Of a stretch of DNA of 64,000 nt, positions 48,484-59,247 are shown piece after piece. How positions within the stretch are numbered: position 1 is the first letter of the stretch; each line of letters starts with the position of its first letter. The position numbers were made by a program, and so were the translations under genes. The notes beneath the pieces are model-generated. The model did not search any database and had not been told where the DNA came from. It saw nothing but the letters and a program-made list of their open reading frames with translations. Source of the DNA: Hemibagrus wyckioides (taxonomy: Eukaryota > Chordata > Actinopteri > Siluriformes > Bagridae); contig NC_080719.1 in NCBI RefSeq assembly GCF_019097595.1, forward strand, positions 16,938,501 through 17,002,500, read 5' to 3'.

Positions 48484-48664
48484 GCCCGTGTGATCCGATC
48501 CAATAGACGAGCTCCTGTTGCTCACATTACTGAAGAAGTTAATGCTGGTTCTGATAGAAAGGTGTCAGAATACACAGTGTATGACGGGTCAGGGCTGTTT
48601 TGGCAGCAACCGGGGGACCAACACAATATTAGACAGGTGGTCATAATGTTATGCATGGTCGGTG
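48484..48664 (+). mobile_element. Tc1-like element, right third only
   Basis: It starts inside the family at GCCCGTGTGATCCGATCC and runs through the [23 protein letters not shown] region to the right terminus (ATGTTATGCATGGTCGGTG). The flanking TA has become CA. It has no left part of its own and is probably the displaced right end of the element at 47752. Confidence 0.88.
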
Positions 48665-49056
48665 CATATTAGATAAACTATTAGCCAACAGTCTGTACGT
48701 TTGGTGCTTATAAATTATGGTGATTATTTAGTATAAACTAAATAAATGAATGAATTGCATATTTTTAATTCCATTATACTGTTTTTGACTAAAGCTTTCT
48801 TTATTTTTTTAAAACGATTTTTTATAAAAGTATAACCATTCACATTAATGCTAATAGTACTTATTGACAGTGAGGATTTTTATAAGCAGATGTTTTTACT
48901 TCTTCATACTATTACTTTATGAAAAGGATTTTTTCTCCAAAAGTCATTCGAATTCAGTATTTTTATCGATTATTACCCTTTTTTTGTCATTTGATGTGAA
49001 TTAGTTCGCTGGTTTGGTTTGAAATACTAAAGAACAGTTGTATCCGCTACGTCACA
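48665..49056. other. Intronic, nothing recognised
   Basis: AT-rich sequence upstream of the tRNA gene. No TATA-type element can be assigned. Confidence 0.4.
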
Positions 49057-49129
49057 GCCCGGCTAGCTCAGTCGGTAGAGCATGAGACTCTTAATCTCAG
49101 GGTCGTGGGTTCGAGCCCCACGTTGGGCG
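49057..49129 (+). tRNA. tRNA-Lys (anticodon CTT)
   Basis: A complete 73-base cloverleaf. The acceptor stem pairs GCCCGGC with GTTGGGC and includes two G-U pairs. The D arm is GCTCAGTCGGTAGAGC, the anticodon stem GAGAC/ is closed by ATCTC with anticodon CTT at 49090-49092, and the T arm is GTGGGTTCGAGCCCCAC. The internal promoters are both intact: the A box (TAGCTCAGTCGG) and the B box (GGTTCGAGCCC). A TTTTT terminator follows at 49139-49143. No intron and no encoded CCA, as expected for a nuclear eukaryotic gene. It lies in the sense orientation inside TLE intron 3. It matches the common vertebrate tRNA-Lys-CUU as I recall it and shows no sign of the decay expected of a tRNA pseudogene. Confidence 0.95.
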
Positions 49130-51300
49130 ACTACTGCATTTTTGGCAGCTCTCTCGTGGGTTTAGACATGTCGCATGTAGTATAACAGCTTCCTCTGACA
49201 GAGACAGAATTAACCAATTTTCTGGATGGCTGTTTTTTACTTTCTGTCTCTGTGAAATATACCACACACTGAACCGGCCTCCTACAAACATTAATAGGGT
49301 GCATTATGAGATTTAAGATGAATCTGGTGTTTATTATTCTGAAACCAGCACACTGCCGCCTACACTCAAGCTCCTGAATAACTAACTGACAATGAGTTTA
49401 AGCGTTGATTAATTCAAAAGGACATTACTTCAGGTGTCAAAAATGCTGCCTTTACTTCTGTTTTGAATTTCAAATGAGAAGAGAATTTCTGCAGAACGCC
49501 AGAGTCAAATGTGAAATGGCTGTGAATGGTGAATGCCTAATATTTAATAGAAAAGAGGATCAGTGTCATATAAACATTTTTGATAATTTACGATACATTT
49601 CAGCTGAGATATCACTGTGGCTGTACACACAACTGCGGTATAAAGAGTTGGTGTGGATTTGCAGGTCAAACTTTAGGCAGGGTGGCAGAGGGGTTTTGCT
49701 GCAGGGGGTCTGACTGATGGCTCTGGCCCCGTTCAAGGCTGCTGAACAGGGCTGAGCCATTAAGAAGTGTGTTTAAGACTTCACACTCTATTACCAACAA
49801 TATACGGGCCATAATGCTCAGTGCTTTTACTGTATTATAAGCTTTCAGACCTGCAGTGTGTGGTGTATGTGCAGAGATATGAAAGAGAGAGAGAGAGCAA
49901 AAGGAATAAACAGGTGTGTAAAGATTGGTGCATCACTCCCAGTATTTATAATATGGCTGTAGAAGTTCAGAACATTTGCCTTGTGCCCATTTTTCAGTCT
50001 TTGTAAACTTGTGCGTGAATGTTTTTGCTAAACTAAAATTCCTGCTAGATTTACAAACACATGTGGCTGATATATTTCGTATTTATATGTGTATGTTGAT
50101 AAATGTCAGTAACAGGTCAAATGCATGTACACAGCTGCTTTTTCATTCATATAGACAGCTGTGAATCTCAATAAAAGCAAACCTCACAGAGAACTGAACT
50201 TAACAATCTGGTGAAAGAGCGCCTCCTATGTGCGGCTTGCACTAAATCTTCCAGTAATGCACCTCAGCCACTGCAGAGCCTCAACCGCCATAGACACATA
50301 CTATACACTCCTCCTTCTTCATGGAGTGCCATTCTTTGGTCTTTATAGGATGGCTGGTCTAGTTTATCTTCGAAATGTTCATTCATTTTGTGCATAGAGT
50401 GCACTCAACAGTGAAATCAGTAAACCTATATATATATATATATAAAATTGTAGTAACTTATTATATGATTTGTCAAGTTAGCTCCTGTAGGAAACAAATA
50501 TTTTCCAGAACTAACTGGATTTTCATGATATTTCTTCTGGAAATGCTCACACGGTTTATCAATAATTTTGTTTGTGTATAGCTAGATTGTTGCAGCCCAT
50601 TCTGAACTGGGCAAAAGTTGCAGCATTTTGTTTTGTGCAATGTTGTTTAGAAATATTAATATATAAAGAGTTTTCTTTTGCACTTTGTGTTTTTTGCTCA
50701 CTATCTTTCTACCTCTTTCATGTTTCTCTGTGCTTTTCAGTTTCAGTGCAGGAGCAGTGTCCATCACATCATATTGTGTATCTTCAAAAGAAAATACATG
50801 CACTTTATATATATATATATAAAGTTATAAGGGCATGTATTTTTCTTTTGAACATATATATACATAAATAGCAGCTATAGTAACAACTTTATGGTCTATA
50901 ATGGTAAGCCTTAAGAATTTTAATAGCTCAGTGTGTATTGTAGTTGTGTGGTAGAAATACCGTTCCTGTTATTTCTGGGAAAACTGTTAATGGAATACAG
51001 AATACTTCTATCTTTGGGAATACTATAACCAATTATGGTCATGCCAATAAAACTACTTTGCATTAAATCCAGAGGAGGAAGATACTTAAAATGTAATCTT
51101 GCCGGTTGTCCTGAAATGAGTTTATATTTCAGTGATTTCGTGCACAATCCACACTCATTAAGATGTAAAAGGGATTCACTGTGCGGCTTAGATTTATTTT
51201 AAAGTCTAAATTATGCTCTTTTGTTTGCATCTTGTGTTTCTGATGTGAGTACAGCATGCTTCTCATGACAAAGACAGGTCGCTAAGGTAGAAATTTTCAG
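49130..51300. other. Intronic, nothing firmly recognised
   Basis: A frame of 102 codons at 49405-49713 resembles no family I know and lies in AT-rich DNA. A hairpin lies at 50783-50852 (see findings). Short AT runs are at 50430-50445. Confidence 0.4.
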
Positions 51301-51634
51301 GGAAGATAAAAAAAGAGAGGGGCGTGAGAGAGGATGGCAGGGGTATAAGCCTGAGATGATGTGGGAGAAATGGAGTTTATATAATGATAGAGCAGAAGAG
51401 ATGGAGAGAAAAGCGAGGAGGGATCAGAGGAGCTGGGCAGGAGAGACAGATAAGGAGACAGAGTGAGAAATGATCAAGTGAGCGAAATGGAAGAAAAAGA
51501 GCAGTGCTGAATTGAATCGCACATGGAGAGACTGGAGGGAGGGAATGAGGGGGGGGCAGTGTGGCGAGCGAGGGAGTGAGTGTGAGGGAGAGTGAGGGAG
51601 CAAGTGAGTGTGGGTGTGACAGAAAGGAAGAAAA

Positions 51635-51776
51635 GGAAAGACAGAAAGAGAGAGAGAGAGAGCAGTTGAGTCAGATTTCATCTCCATCACTCACACTGTG
51701 CTGCTTGTCTGCCTGCTGAGACTGAGTGTGTCACCAAGACCAATTCATCACACACACAAATGCAGAAACACGCACA

Positions 51777-51815
<39 letters not shown>

Positions 51816-51924
51816 TCTCTCTTTATCACTTTCTGTCTGTCTCACTCTCTCTCGTTCTGCTTGCTCTCACTTATTTCCACGCTCTCTTTACATACTGTGC
51901 TCTCTTTTTCTCACTCTCTATCAT

Positions 51925-51962
<38 letters not shown>

Positions 51963-51990
51963 TTTCACACACACACACAAACACACTTGT
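51635..51990. repeat. GA, CT and CA microsatellites
   Basis: A GA tract ends at 51661, CT tracts lie at 51776-51812 and 51929-51958, and a CA tract at 51967-51985. Purine-rich DNA precedes it from 51300. Confidence 0.9.
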
Positions 51991-52740
51991 CCCTCTTTTG
52001 TGTATGTATATGAAGCATGTGTAAAATGCACACTATAGCTAGCTAGTGTCTTACGGGAGATGTTTTTCTATTTCTCAGTATTGTCCTATTTTAAACTCAA
52101 TTTTATCAGTGATGTCATCAAGGGGGCATCGACTTGCCTTGGTGTGTATATTTATTGCTTTATGCTTTAGCTAGCGACTCATGCCTAAAGTATTTGACAG
52201 GTTGGAGAACAAAATACACAGAGAGCACAGACTGGGTAATAAAAATACACCCACTGAAACAACCAGAAGTGATAGATTTGTTCCCAGTGCCGTATTTTAG
52301 TTAGAGTTAGTGACCTCGTTAGTGGATCTGCACATTTCTGACATAAATAAACGGAGCAGCACGCGCACATGGCATTCCAGCGGAGTCCTGTTTACTTTAT
52401 ACATGTACATTTTTAAATGTGCATAACGCTTTTGTAATAGCGAAGAAACCTACGTAGCTACTTATTTACTCAAAGTTCTGAATTTCAGCCCAAATGCCAT
52501 ATCATACTTTATTTTCAGTTTGTGAGTTTCATTACTTCTGAGGTGTCATTACTATCTCGCATACAAATTTGTCCATGTTGTGTGATTTAAGACACAGCCA
52601 TGAAAGACAGCCCGCTATAGCAGTATTTTGATAACCATTAATACTTCACAGTATGGATGAGTTTTTTCTGAAAGCTTGGTTTTTTACTACGTTACCAACA
52701 TTAGGAAGTGATCCTGGCTTCATGCTAGCTAGCTAACTTG
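51990..52740. other. Intronic, nothing recognised
   Basis: No supported feature. Confidence 0.4.
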
Positions 52741-52744
52741 TTGA

Positions 52745-52978
52745 TCTTTCGGCTGCTTTCTGTGGGTGAGGGGTCACCACAATGGACCAACTGGTCCGCA
52801 CAACAACTTGGCACAGGTTTTACACCAGATGCCCTTCCTGATGCAACCCTCCCATTTTTTCCTGGTTTGGGACCGGCACTGCATCCAGTGGCTGGGGTTT
52901 GGGCGTTGGCTGGGAAACGAACCTGGGCCTTCTGCACAGTAGGTGAGAAACCAACCACTCAGCCACCAATGCCCTCAA
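52745..52978 (-). repeat. tRNA-derived SINE, reverse orientation
   Basis: On the minus strand the head reads GGTGGCTGAGTGGTTGGTTT (A-box-like) and later GGCCCAGGTTCGTTTCCCAG (B-box-like). The body gives, on the plus strand, GATGCCCTTCCTGATGCAAC and GGGACCGGCACTGCATCC, typical of a fish retroposon. The plus-strand left end has TTTCGGCTGCTTTCTGTGGG. The open frames here in both strands are incidental. Confidence 0.75.
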
Positions 52979-52979
52979 G

Positions 52980-54030
52980 TGCTAGCTAGCTAACTAAATT
53001 GCCTATCGAAGTGATCGGCAAGCCTGTTCTAGTTAAAAAGCATAAATTCAGATCCATTTAACCATCGATTCACATTCAAATGACAAAGCAACAAGAACAA
53101 ACAAGTCGACACTGAGCCTGTCAGTGAAGTCCCAAGCTTCTCCATCGCCGAGGGCTGCATTCAGAAAAACTGTGTGGTTTCTTGCGTGTGTTTTGTTTAC
53201 ATAGCCATGTGTGTTTCTGCTTGCTTGTTGAATTATGTATGTATTTAAATCCTTGTGTTTTTCTGTTTGGTATGAAGTATATGCTCAGTGTATTTATGTC
53301 TGTACATCTGTTCATAGCAAGCGTTTTGCTATTGTGGTGTTTCTCTCCCTTATTGTCCATGTTTACACATCGCCTGATCTTTCCCTGTTTTTGTCTCACG
53401 ATTTTGGTCTGTTTGTTAGTTTCTTTGCACTCTTTGAACTTGTATCCCACACCTCCTGCGTTTTTCATTTTACAGAAACAGTAATTCTTTGCTAATTAGG
53501 TATGTCGTGTTAAAGTGACAAATCCAAACAAATGGCTCAAATGATTCCTTGAACCAATTCTATAATGACATGTAGGCCAAAGTTTGTTTAGTTCCTCGCT
53601 CACAACTTTACTTCCTACCTGCAGTTAGTTCCCAGCTACTGTGTGACACACAAAAAAGGAAGAAAATCTTGCTTCTTTATTTTTATCCTTGCAAAAGCGC
53701 ATAGAGAAACGAAGGCAGAAGGAAGTAGTGGAGATTCTTGCTGAGTGAAAGTAGCTAAAACACAGCTAGGTTGCTAACATGCAGCTTGTAAACCAAACAA
53801 CCAGGTTTCAAACTGATTTGTCCGATATTTAATTAGTTTTTAAGTATTTAGCTTTTAAAGCTATATATAGCAACTACCCTAGGTATATACACACCCACAA
53901 GATTACACTAAAAAAGAAAACAATACTCATAGTCACCTCATAGTGTGAATGTGGGACAACTGCACAAAGGTAAAAAACAAACAAACACTGCACTGGTAAA
54001 ACACAGCTATGGTTTTACACAATTTGTATT
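52980..54030. other. Intronic, nothing recognised
   Basis: GCTAGCTAGCTAAC-type runs near 52983 and 52724. No gene signal. Frames at 53121-53495 on both strands do not match any family. Confidence 0.4.
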
Positions 54031-54044
54031 ACTGAGGGCATGAA

Positions 54045-54288
54045 GCCTTTATTATCGCCACACATACATTACAGCACAGTGGAATTCATTTCTTCACATA
54101 TCCCAGCTGAGGAAGCTGGGGTCAGTGCAAAGGAGGAAGTTATGATACAGCACCCCTGGAGCAGAGAGGGTAAAGGGCCTTGCTCAATTGCCCAACAGTG
54201 GAGCTGGTGGTGCTGGGGCTTGAAATCCGATCCTCCGATCAACAACCCAGAGCTTTAACCACTTGAACCACCACTGCCACTGCCCACT
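54045..54288 (-). repeat. tRNA-derived SINE, reverse orientation
   Basis: On the minus strand the tRNA-like head is GGTGGTTCAAGTGGTTAAAG followed by a B-box-like GGATTTCAAGCCCC. The plus strand shows AGCACCCCTGGAGCAGAGAG, GGGCCTTGCTCAATTGCCCA and AACCACTTGAACCACCACTG, landmarks of a common fish SINE. Confidence 0.8.
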
Positions 54289-54339
54289 TGTATTAAATGC
54301 TCTGATTGGTCGTGGTGTGACCTGCCGAAGCCTAAAGAC

Positions 54340-55275
54340 TCAACACTTAGAAATGGTCACTTTACACATAACAAAAATTGATATCCATACAAACAGAGTA
54401 AGGCAGGGTAACAAAACAAAATAACATATACAAAAACAAAATAACAAATCAGAAAACACAACAACAAATCCAGAAACACAACAATTCAGACAAACCGGAG
54501 AAGGTAGGTATAGTTTGCGAATGGAATTCTTACCACTGATTGGACGAGACATCTGTCACTCAGGATATACAAGCAGGAAATTGTGTATCTAAATGTATTT
54601 CTTGTGTGGAGTTCTGCGTTCACTTACAAACTTTCAATCTAAGAAAATAACAAACATGCTGTATATTTATATTTATAAGAAAATGGAATTCATTCAGTGC
54701 TATTTACTTTGAAGAAGGATGTTCATATGCTGTGATTTTTGGATATACTGAGAGTATCTTGGCATAAAGATTAGTTGCGATCTCTAAAACACACCTAAAG
54801 AACGCAGGTATGTTCTGAGACAAAACTATTTCAGATTAAATGATGTAAGGAACATTATAAGAGCAGAGCTGCTTTCATATACCCACACTTTCTACTGCCG
54901 CCACATGCTGTACTTCCTGTATATCCTGAGTGACAGATGTCTCTTCCAGTCAGCAGTAAGAATTCCACTCGCAAACTCTACCTACCTTTTCAGGTTTGTC
55001 TAAATTGTCAAGGTGTTTTTGGATTTATTTTGTTTTCTGATTTGTCATTTTGTTTTCTGATTTGTTTTTTGTTTTTTTGTTTTCTGATTTGTTTTTTGTT
55101 TTTTTGTTTTCTGATTTGTTATTTTTTTTAGATTATATTTTGTTTTCTGATTTGTTTTTGTTTTTAGATTTGTTATTTTGTTTTTTTGTATTTTGTTTTA
55201 TGATTCGTTATTTTGTTTTTTCGTATTTTGTTTTCGGATTTGTTGTTTTGTTTTGCACTTCTCAGCTGCTGTAGT
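54340..55275. repeat. Inverted-arm repeat element
   Basis: The left arm (54400-54590) and right arm (54905-55110) are reverse complements. For example GGAATTCTTACCACTGATTG at 54522 pairs with the region around 54955 (AGCAGTAAGAATTCCACTCG), and GAGACATCTGTCACTCAGGA pairs with TCCTGAGTGACAGATGTCTC. Outside these, the left arm is built of AACAAATCAGAAAACAC units and the right arm of their complement, TTTTGTTTTCTGATTTG, in about ten tandem copies. The central spacer is about 320 bp. No coding content. Confidence 0.8.
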
Positions 55276-55717
55276 AACAACCTGTGTTTTTTCCTTTTTC
55301 CTTTTTGTCTTTCCAAATTTAAACAGCAGTGTGATGACAGAAAGAAACTGTCCACACTGAGACACTGGAGCATGGAAACAAACCAGCATCCCTCTAACTC
55401 AGAGAGCTGAAAATCAGTAATGGTCTAAAGAGAGTGTAGATTTCATCCTGCCGCCGGGAAGGCAGGGTGATGGGGTTAAAAATGCCCTTATTACAGATAA
55501 ATGATCTAATAACAGGCTTTTAAAGTCTCAGCCTTTCTCTTTCTCCCTCTCCCTTTTTTTCTCTGTCTCTGTCTCTCCCTGTCGCTATCTCTATGTATAG
55601 ATTGTCATTTGTCCTTGTCAAGTTAGAGAGGCTTTAATATGATTGATGATGTATTCATTAGTCATGTTCATTAGATGCAATGTTGAGTGAAGACTCTGTG
55701 TTTCTCTGTGTTCACAG

Positions 55718-55762
55718 TACTATGAGATGTCCTACGGACTGAACATAGAGATGCACAAACAG
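55718..55762 (+). CDS. tle2: TLE (Groucho) corepressor, exon 4
   Basis: Forty-five bases in phase 0 encode residues 63-77, YYEMSYGLNIEMHKQ, an almost invariant block of the TLE/Groucho Q domain. The acceptor is TTCACAG/TAC and the donor is CAG/GTAAGT. The next expected exon (starting AEIV or TEIA in relatives) is not found before 64000, so about 90% of the protein lies outside the window, including the rest of the Q domain, the central GP/CcN/SP regions and the WD40 propeller. No stop codon or frame break is present in the four exons. Confidence 0.93.
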
Positions 55763-55768
55763 GTAAGT

Positions 55769-55802
55769 GTGTGTGTGTGTATGTGTGTGAGAGAGAGAGA
55801 GA

Positions 55803-55869
<67 letters not shown>

Positions 55870-55891
55870 TGCGTGTGTGTGTGTGTGTGTG
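55769..55891. repeat. (GT)n-(GA)n compound microsatellite at the exon 4 donor
   Basis: Alternating GT and GA tracts begin at the seventh base of the intron. The frames of Thr/His and Ser/Leu on the minus strand are artefacts. Confidence 0.95.
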
Positions 55892-56064
55892 TATAGAATC
55901 AAGAGCTGGGTCTTGAGGAACACACACACTCACACATTTTTACTATCCTTGTGAGGACCTTCCATTGAAAAATAAAAACAGTTATCTTTGTGTGGACCAG
56001 AAGAATGTCTCTAAAGGTCAAAGCTATCTGATATTTCTAAACTTATGGTCATTTGATTCTCACC

Positions 56065-56525
56065 TGGACACACACACACACCCACACACACACACGCACA
56101 CGGTATCTCTCTTACATATGCATATACAAGCATTTCACATGTACCACTCACTCAATCACTCACACACACACACACACACACAAACAGTATATCTCTTACA
56201 TATGCATATACAAGCAGTTCACATGTACCACTCACACACACACACACAGTATCTCTCTTACATTTGCATACACAATCAGTTCACATGTACCACTCACTCA
56301 CTCACACACTCACTCACACACACACACACACACACACGCACGGTATCTCTCTTACATGTGCATAATGTGCATATACAAGCATTTCACATGTACCACTCAC
56401 TCACTCACACACTCACTCACACACACACACACACACACACGCACGGTATCTCTCTTACATGTGCATAATGTGCATATACAAGCATTTCACATGTACCACT
56501 CACTCACACACACACACACACACAT
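56065..56525. repeat. Minisatellite with CA spacers
   Basis: Five copies of a core of about 45-55 bp, each containing GTATCTCTCTTACAT, CATATACAAGCA and TTCACATGTACCACTCAC, are separated by CA tracts. The last two copies share an added ATAATGTGC and are nearly identical, so they are the youngest. Confidence 0.9.
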
Positions 56526-57650
56526 GCACGTTCCCTGCTCCTTCATTTTCTCCTGCTTTCCAGCTCATTGACATTGGCGGATGTGCCGGATGTTGGGTTC
56601 TATCTCATTCTTCAGCTGATTGATGCTTTACTCCGGGAGTCTTGAGGTTTGTGATGAAATGACGTGCTTGTTTAGCGATGGTGGAGCGGAGCTGCTTGGC
56701 AGCGTGGGATAACACGGATCAGTGTGGTGACGATGGATCCGAGCGCAGAGCAGCACTTCATGCTGAATGTAGGTCAAGATGACGCAGTTTTAAATCCCGA
56801 TGAGAAACGTATATGAGAAATGAGGAGGGTGTAACACAGACCCTGGAGAGTAAGCTGGCCCTGGGACTAATGACTTTAGTTCATTTTTTTCCTACTTGTC
56901 CTTTGTGAAGGGTGCATGAATGTAGGAAGCACAATATAAGACATAGGAATGAGATGAATCACAGGTGAACAGCGTGGGAAATGGTTTGCATTGTGCGATA
57001 TCAGCAGAATACTGTATAAAATGATCACTACGAGCGTACAGCCGAATTCTATACCAGACATGTCAGAGTATCCAATGAGAATCCTCTGCCATTAAAAAAA
57101 GACCAGATTCTGCTTAAATCATCGTTTAGCACGATCTAGAGTTAACCAGAATTAACCAGAAACATTCTTCAGGTTGAGCCTGATGTAATAAGTAGGTTTT
57201 ATTCTGTCCTTGTTCCAGTTACCTTGTGCATTGTTGTTATAACATATCTATAGCTGCCCAGTGAGTTTTAAGTCATCCTACTCTGTTCTCTCATTGGTAG
57301 ATTTTAACACACACTATTTTCTGCCAGATCTTTGTTATTCAGTCACCGTGGCTTTAAACACATGCCATGACACATTATGTGTTTAAATCCATCTCAACTC
57401 AAGACTGAAGAATTCTTTAACAATGTGTGATTTTTGTCCGACAGCAAACTCGAGTCATTTAGCTGTGTAGAAAGTTTGACATTAAGCGAGTCAGGTGATA
57501 AATAAGCTAACACAATAAACAAGGTGTCCAAATTAAACTAAACCCAAACCACTGTCTGTAGAATATATGTCACTTCCTGTAACCCCTGTAAGGGGTTATC
57601 ATGGCAGGTGTGAACATCTGCATCCCCGTGAAATCTGCTAATTAGATGAA
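56526..57650. other. Intronic, nothing recognised
   Basis: Unique-looking sequence. No supported feature. Confidence 0.4.
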
Positions 57651-57654
57651 CGTA

Positions 57655-57830
57655 GCCTATTTACATTTGCGGTATTTAGCAAAGCAACTTACAGATCATT
57701 ATTATGTTTTGCATTTAAGAGGGTTAAGGACCTTTCTCAAGAACTCATCGTTGTAGAGGTGCTGGGATTTGAACTCATGACCTGTCAATCACTAGCCCAG
57801 TGCCTTAATCACCACACTACCTCTGGCCCG
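57655..57830 (-). repeat. tRNA-derived SINE, reverse orientation
   Basis: On the minus strand the head is GGTAGTGTGGTGATTAAGGC (A-box-like), with CATGAGTTCAAATCCCAGCA (B-box-like) about 30 bp later. The tail on the plus strand reads GGTATTTAGCAAAGCAACTT, the family end in reverse. It matches the tRNA-like style of the SINE at 18758. Confidence 0.8.
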
Positions 57831-57984
57831 AGGTGTTGCCAATACTTACTGAGTCCCTACTGAGTCGAATGAACGAATTCAAGCTAATGAATCTTTACAG
57901 CACTAACAGCGACATGTCCCTTCCTCCACATCAGCTGGTCATTGTTGGATGGAAATGACCTCAGAACCCCCTCCCCTACACACA

Positions 57985-58042
57985 CATACTCATACACACA
58001 ACACACACACACACACACATTACTGTAATCACTCCAGCTTTC

Positions 58043-58119
<77 letters not shown>

Positions 58120-58120
58120 G
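57985..58120. repeat. CA, CT and GT microsatellites
   Basis: A CA tract at 57993-58018, CT at 58040-58089 and GT at 58090-58122. Confidence 0.95.
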
Positions 58121-58264
58121 TGTCAGGAGAGATGAATAGAACGTGATGGAGAGTGAGAGAGAGACAGACGGAGAGAAAGAGGGTGAATTTCTCTGTGCTG
58201 TCTGCCAGCAGCTGCCTCTCCTCTCTGTTCTATCAGTCCAATGTGTCACATGATGCAGAGCAGG

Positions 58265-58470
58265 CTGTGTGTGTGTGTGTGTGTATGCCTGTTTGAGTCT
58301 ATGTTGGCATTTATTTTTTGTGTTTGTGTGTGTCTGTGTGTGTGTCTGTGTGTGTGCCTGTGTGTGTGCCTGTGTGTGTGTGTCTGTGCTGGCATCCACC
58401 ACAGTGTGTGAGCATGCTCAGACGTGCTTATCTCTCTCACTGTGTGTGTGTGTGTGTGTGTGTGTGTCTA
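58265..58470. repeat. (GT)n microsatellites
   Basis: Imperfect GT at 58266-58384 with a GTGTGTGCCT sub-repeat, and perfect GT at 58441-58467. Confidence 0.95.
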
Positions 58471-58599
58471 GAGTGTGCGACTAGTGTCTAGCCAGTATGA
58501 AGGTGTATACTGTGGATGCCTTTCACTGCTCTCTGCTCTCATTAGAGATGCAGGAGTGTGTGTACGTGTCTGTGTGTTACAACAAATTGATTTGCCTTC

Positions 58600-58627
58600 T
58601 AAAAGGACTCTATTTTTCTCTCTCTCT

Positions 58628-58662
<35 letters not shown>

Positions 58663-58960
58663 TCTGATCTTTTGCTCTGTTATTATTTCCATTTTCTCTC
58701 TGTCTGCCTTTCTCTCTTTATTCTTTCTTTTCTTTCTTTCCCCTTTTCTTTTGTTTTCTCTCTCACCCTCTCTGTCATGTCTACGTCTCCTTTCTCCCTT
58801 TTCACTCGATCCCTACATCACACTCACTCTTCACCTCTTATTCTTTTCTACATCTTCTCCACATTTCTCCCTCGGCTCCACTTTTCTCTCTTCTTCCTCT
58901 CTCTTTCCTCTTTCTCTCCCATCGTCATTCTTTTCTCCGTCTTACCGTCGACTCATTTTA
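58600..58960. repeat. CT-rich low-complexity tract
   Basis: A pure CT tract at 58630-58658, then a pyrimidine-rich stretch of about 300 bp. The 208-codon frame across it, rich in Ser, Leu and Phe, is a compositional artefact. Confidence 0.85.
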
Positions 58961-59204
58961 TTTTCACTGTTTTATTTCAAATACAGAGAACACGAGAAGG
59001 AGTATGTTCACATGAATAACTCATTAAGTAGCATGTTAGCGCTGAGCATCAAGTGTTCCCGTGCTTTAATACAGCAGTTTACAAAAGAAAGGAAAGAGTA
59101 GGGAGAGCAAAGAAACAGTGAACCATGTCTCATTTCATATGCCTTATGCCACAATAGTCGTTTCAACTAAAGTGACAGCATTAGAATGTAGCTAGGTTTG
59201 CTAA

Positions 59205-59247
59205 TAATAATAATAATAATAATAATAATCATAATAATAATAATAAT
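59205..59247. repeat. (AAT)n microsatellite
   Basis: AAT triplets with one C interruption. Confidence 0.9.

Larger units (their letters stand above)
39513..55717 (+). other. tle2: TLE intron 3 (about 16.2 kb)
   Basis: Bounded by GTGAGT and TTCACAG. It is the largest complete intron here and holds five Tc1-like copies or fragments, a tRNA gene, two SINEs, an inverted-arm repeat and many microsatellites. No additional TLE coding exon was found. A purine-rich low-complexity stretch spans 42440-42900 and another 51300-51660. Confidence 0.8.

Noticed and set aside
49405..49713. A 102-codon frame near the tRNA gene
   Set aside because: AT-rich, with no family resemblance and no splice or promoter context. 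Consistent with chance.
56053..56571. Thr/His-rich frames up to 172 codons
   Set aside because: Product of the CA-spaced minisatellite.
58475..59101. A 208-codon Ser/Leu/Phe-rich frame
   Set aside because: Lies in a pyrimidine-rich low-complexity tract inside the TLE intron. No recognisable domain and no start context of note.
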